Of a stretch of 8,633 nucleotides of DNA, positions 7,586 to 8,633 are shown one piece after another. Below the pieces are notes generated by a model. It was not told where the DNA came from. It saw only the letters and a program-made list of their open reading frames with translations, and ran no database searches. Each line of letters opens with the position of its first letter. The first letter of the stretch is position 1. Made by a program: the position numbers and the translations under genes. The DNA is from Stenotrophomonas sp. (GTDB lineage: Bacteria; Pseudomonadota; Gammaproteobacteria; Xanthomonadales; Xanthomonadaceae): contig DOKO01000041.1 of NCBI GenBank assembly GCA_003510825.1, positions 1 through 8,633 of the forward strand. The letters run 5' to 3'.

Positions 7586-8074
7586 TCACCAACGCATGCG
7601 GCCCAGCACCGGGTTGCCGGCCAGATGGTGCTTGATCACCGCCGCCACATGCAGCGCGACCAGGCCGGCCAGCACCATGCAGGCATACTTGTGGGCACGG
7701 TTGAAGCCCGCCGTGATCGCTGCATCGGACAGGGGTGCGGGGATGACCAGCAGATGGAACACGTCGATATCCCGCTCCATCATCAGGACGCCGGTGGCAA
7801 GCACCACGGTCGTGGCGGCGTAGATGGCCCAGTGCGCGATCCGCGCCATCGGCTGGCCGGGAGCGTGGCGGCCGCGGCCGATGATCGCCAACCCCAGGCG
7901 CAGCGCGAAGAACGGAATCAACAGGGTGGTGAGCGATACGTTGATGAAGCCGATGGTCTGCTTCACGCTGGCCGAGGCATCGGCGAATGCCACGTAGAAG
8001 CCGCTGAACGTGGCCCACAGGATGATGACGGCAGAGAGCCAGTGCAGCAGCACCTGTGTTCTGGAGTAAGGCAT
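7586..8074 (-). CDS. Cytochrome b561-family inner-membrane diheme protein
   Basis: This is a 162-residue bacterial cytochrome b561 (CybB/YodB-like), a four-helix inner-membrane protein that binds heme b and passes electrons between the quinone pool and a partner or superoxide. Predicted membrane segments are about 8-28, 44-65, 79-98 and 127-149. Likely heme ligands are H11 (LLHWLSA), H81 (ARIAHWAIYA), H128 (NRAHKYACM) and H142 (VALHVAAVIKHHL). The end GNPVLGRMRW is typical of the family. The size is usual (about 170-180). The ATG at 8074 has GGAG nine bases upstream. That ribosome site lies inside a hairpin (8080-8106). The gene precedes mltA by 58 bases and follows the amidase by about 124 bases. 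Its redox partner is not visible in the window. Confidence 0.92.
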   Translation of the reverse strand: MPYSRTQVLLHWLSAVIILWATFSGFYVAFADASASVKQTIGFINVSLTTLLIPFFALRLGLAIIGRGRHAPGQPMARIAHWAIYAATTVVLATGVLMMERDIDVFHLLVIPAPLSDAAITAGFNRAHKYACMVLAGLVALHVAAVIKHHLAGNPVLGRMRW

Positions 8075-8079
8075 GGCAT

Positions 8080-8106
8080 GTCGCTCCGGCGATAGAGCGG
8101 AGCGAC
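8080..8106 (-). promoter_or_regulatory. Leader hairpin covering the ribosome site of the cytochrome b561 gene
   Basis: On the minus strand GTCGCTCCG (8106-8098) and CGGAGCGAC (8088-8080) form a perfect nine-base-pair stem with a nine-base loop. The 3' arm contains the GGAG ribosome site and ends five bases before the ATG at 8074. If it forms in the mRNA it would hide the ribosome site. Whether it is regulated is unknown. The remaining gap up to the amidase stop (8107-8198) shows no promoter I can support. Confidence 0.5.
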
Positions 8107-8198
8107 GTTAAAGGTTCTGTGCCGCGTACTGAATCGGACTCATTGCAAATGCAGCCGACGCCAGCGTGTTTTCCAACGCGGATCACATGACTGCAGAG

Positions 8199-8633
8199 TC
8201 AAGGCGTCTGCAGCAGCAGCGAATGCAGGATGCGGGCATCTTCGGCGTCCAGCGTCTTCGGCAGGTCGTCACTGCCGCGGAAGCGACGATGGAAGGCGGC
8301 GACGGCCGCTTCGCGATCCTCCATCGGGTAACCGAAGCGGGCCATCGCATTCCACGTATCGAAACCGTCCGGCGCGGGGCCATCGCTGGCACGCGGCCAC
8401 ATGCCGAAGCCGGCCTCGGCCAGCTGCTGCCAGGGGAAGAATCGGCTGGGGTCGGCCTTGCGCGTCGGCGCGAGATCGGCGTGACCGATCACCTGCCGCG
8501 GCGGGATGTTCAGGCGCTCGGTGAGGTCGCGCAGCAGCAGGATCAGCGATTGGATCTGCGCGGGCGTGAACGGTGTGCTGCCGTTGTTGTCCAGCTCGAT
8601 GCCGATGGAGGCCGAGTTGAGATCGGTGATCGT
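8199..8633 (-). CDS. amiD: AmiD-like N-acetylmuramoyl-L-alanine amidase, 5' end outside window
   Basis: 144 C-terminal residues of an Amidase_2-family zinc amidase are visible. The enzyme removes the peptide from MurNAc in peptidoglycan or anhydro-muropeptides. The visible part starts TITDLNSASIGIELDNNG, the core strand IGIEL with the family Asn/Asp pair. VIGHADLAPTRKADPSRFF then carries two of the three zinc ligands, the His of GHAD and the Asp of KADPS, ten residues apart as in E. coli AmiD (H151 and D161). A C-terminal extension of about 80 residues (FDTWNAMARFGYPMEDREAAVAAFHRRFRG) resembles the peptidoglycan-binding-like tail of AmiD. That tail separates it from short cytoplasmic AmpD. 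The first zinc His and any lipoprotein signal are beyond the edge, so location in the cell cannot be read. It stops at TGA 8201-8199. Confidence 0.9.
   Translation of the reverse strand, partial: TITDLNSASIGIELDNNGSTPFTPAQIQSLILLLRDLTERLNIPPRQVIGHADLAPTRKADPSRFFPWQQLAEAGFGMWPRASDGPAPDGFDTWNAMARFGYPMEDREAAVAAFHRRFRGSDDLPKTLDAEDARILHSLLLQTP

Noticed and set aside
5932..7635. Long plus-strand open frame opposite the small EF-hand-like gene and mltA (567 codons)
   Set aside because: It runs across two real genes and intergenic repeats, and the His/Gln/Ala-rich translation shows no family features.

Overview
The window looks like a chromosomal segment of a Stenotrophomonas species (Xanthomonadaceae, Gammaproteobacteria). 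The evidence is the very high GC content with G/C-ending codons, protein sequences that read as Xanthomonadaceae orthologues, and a perfect GTAG-type palindrome of the kind known as SMAG elements in S. maltophilia. All convincing protein-coding genes lie on the minus strand. The only plus-strand coding trace is a short antitoxin relic. Species assignment is from recall and was not checked by a search.

Reading along the minus strand (high to low coordinates), the layout is as follows. (1) The C-terminal part of an AmiD-like N-acetylmuramoyl-L-alanine amidase (8199-8633, cut by the window edge), a cytochrome b561-family membrane protein (7586-8074) and the lytic transglycosylase MltA (6370-7527). 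The two murein hydrolases form a cell-wall turnover neighbourhood. (2) A small uncharacterised protein with an EF-hand-like loop (5968-6261), with a 39-bp palindromic repeat upstream and a SMAG palindrome downstream. (3) A TonB-dependent outer-membrane receptor (3818-5863), preceded by a strong Zur-type operator, which points to zinc uptake. (4) An interval of about 250 bp (3564-3817) holding two copies of a 40-bp palindromic repeat in opposite orientation, with a decayed fragment of a HigA-type antitoxin between them. (5) The nitrogen two-component system ntrBC (1140-3563), with an excellent NtrC-binding palindrome touching the ntrB start codon. (6) Two tandem genes for Cu/Zn superoxide dismutase lipoproteins (476-1045 and 1-444, the second cut by the window edge).

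The most unusual point is ntrB. Its N-terminal PAS segment and its kinase segment are in different reading frames. They are joined by an ATGA stop/start overlap, and about 30 residues expected from the family are missing between them. Either the kinase is broken in this strain, or a PAS-less kinase is made by translational restart, or the assembly has a local error. The NtrC box at ntrB and the overlapping ntrB/ntrC ends suggest an autoregulated, translationally coupled pair. I see no CRISPR array, rRNA, tRNA, insertion sequence or prophage gene, and no clear new multi-gene system. The interest lies in the regulatory sites, the repeats and the split kinase.
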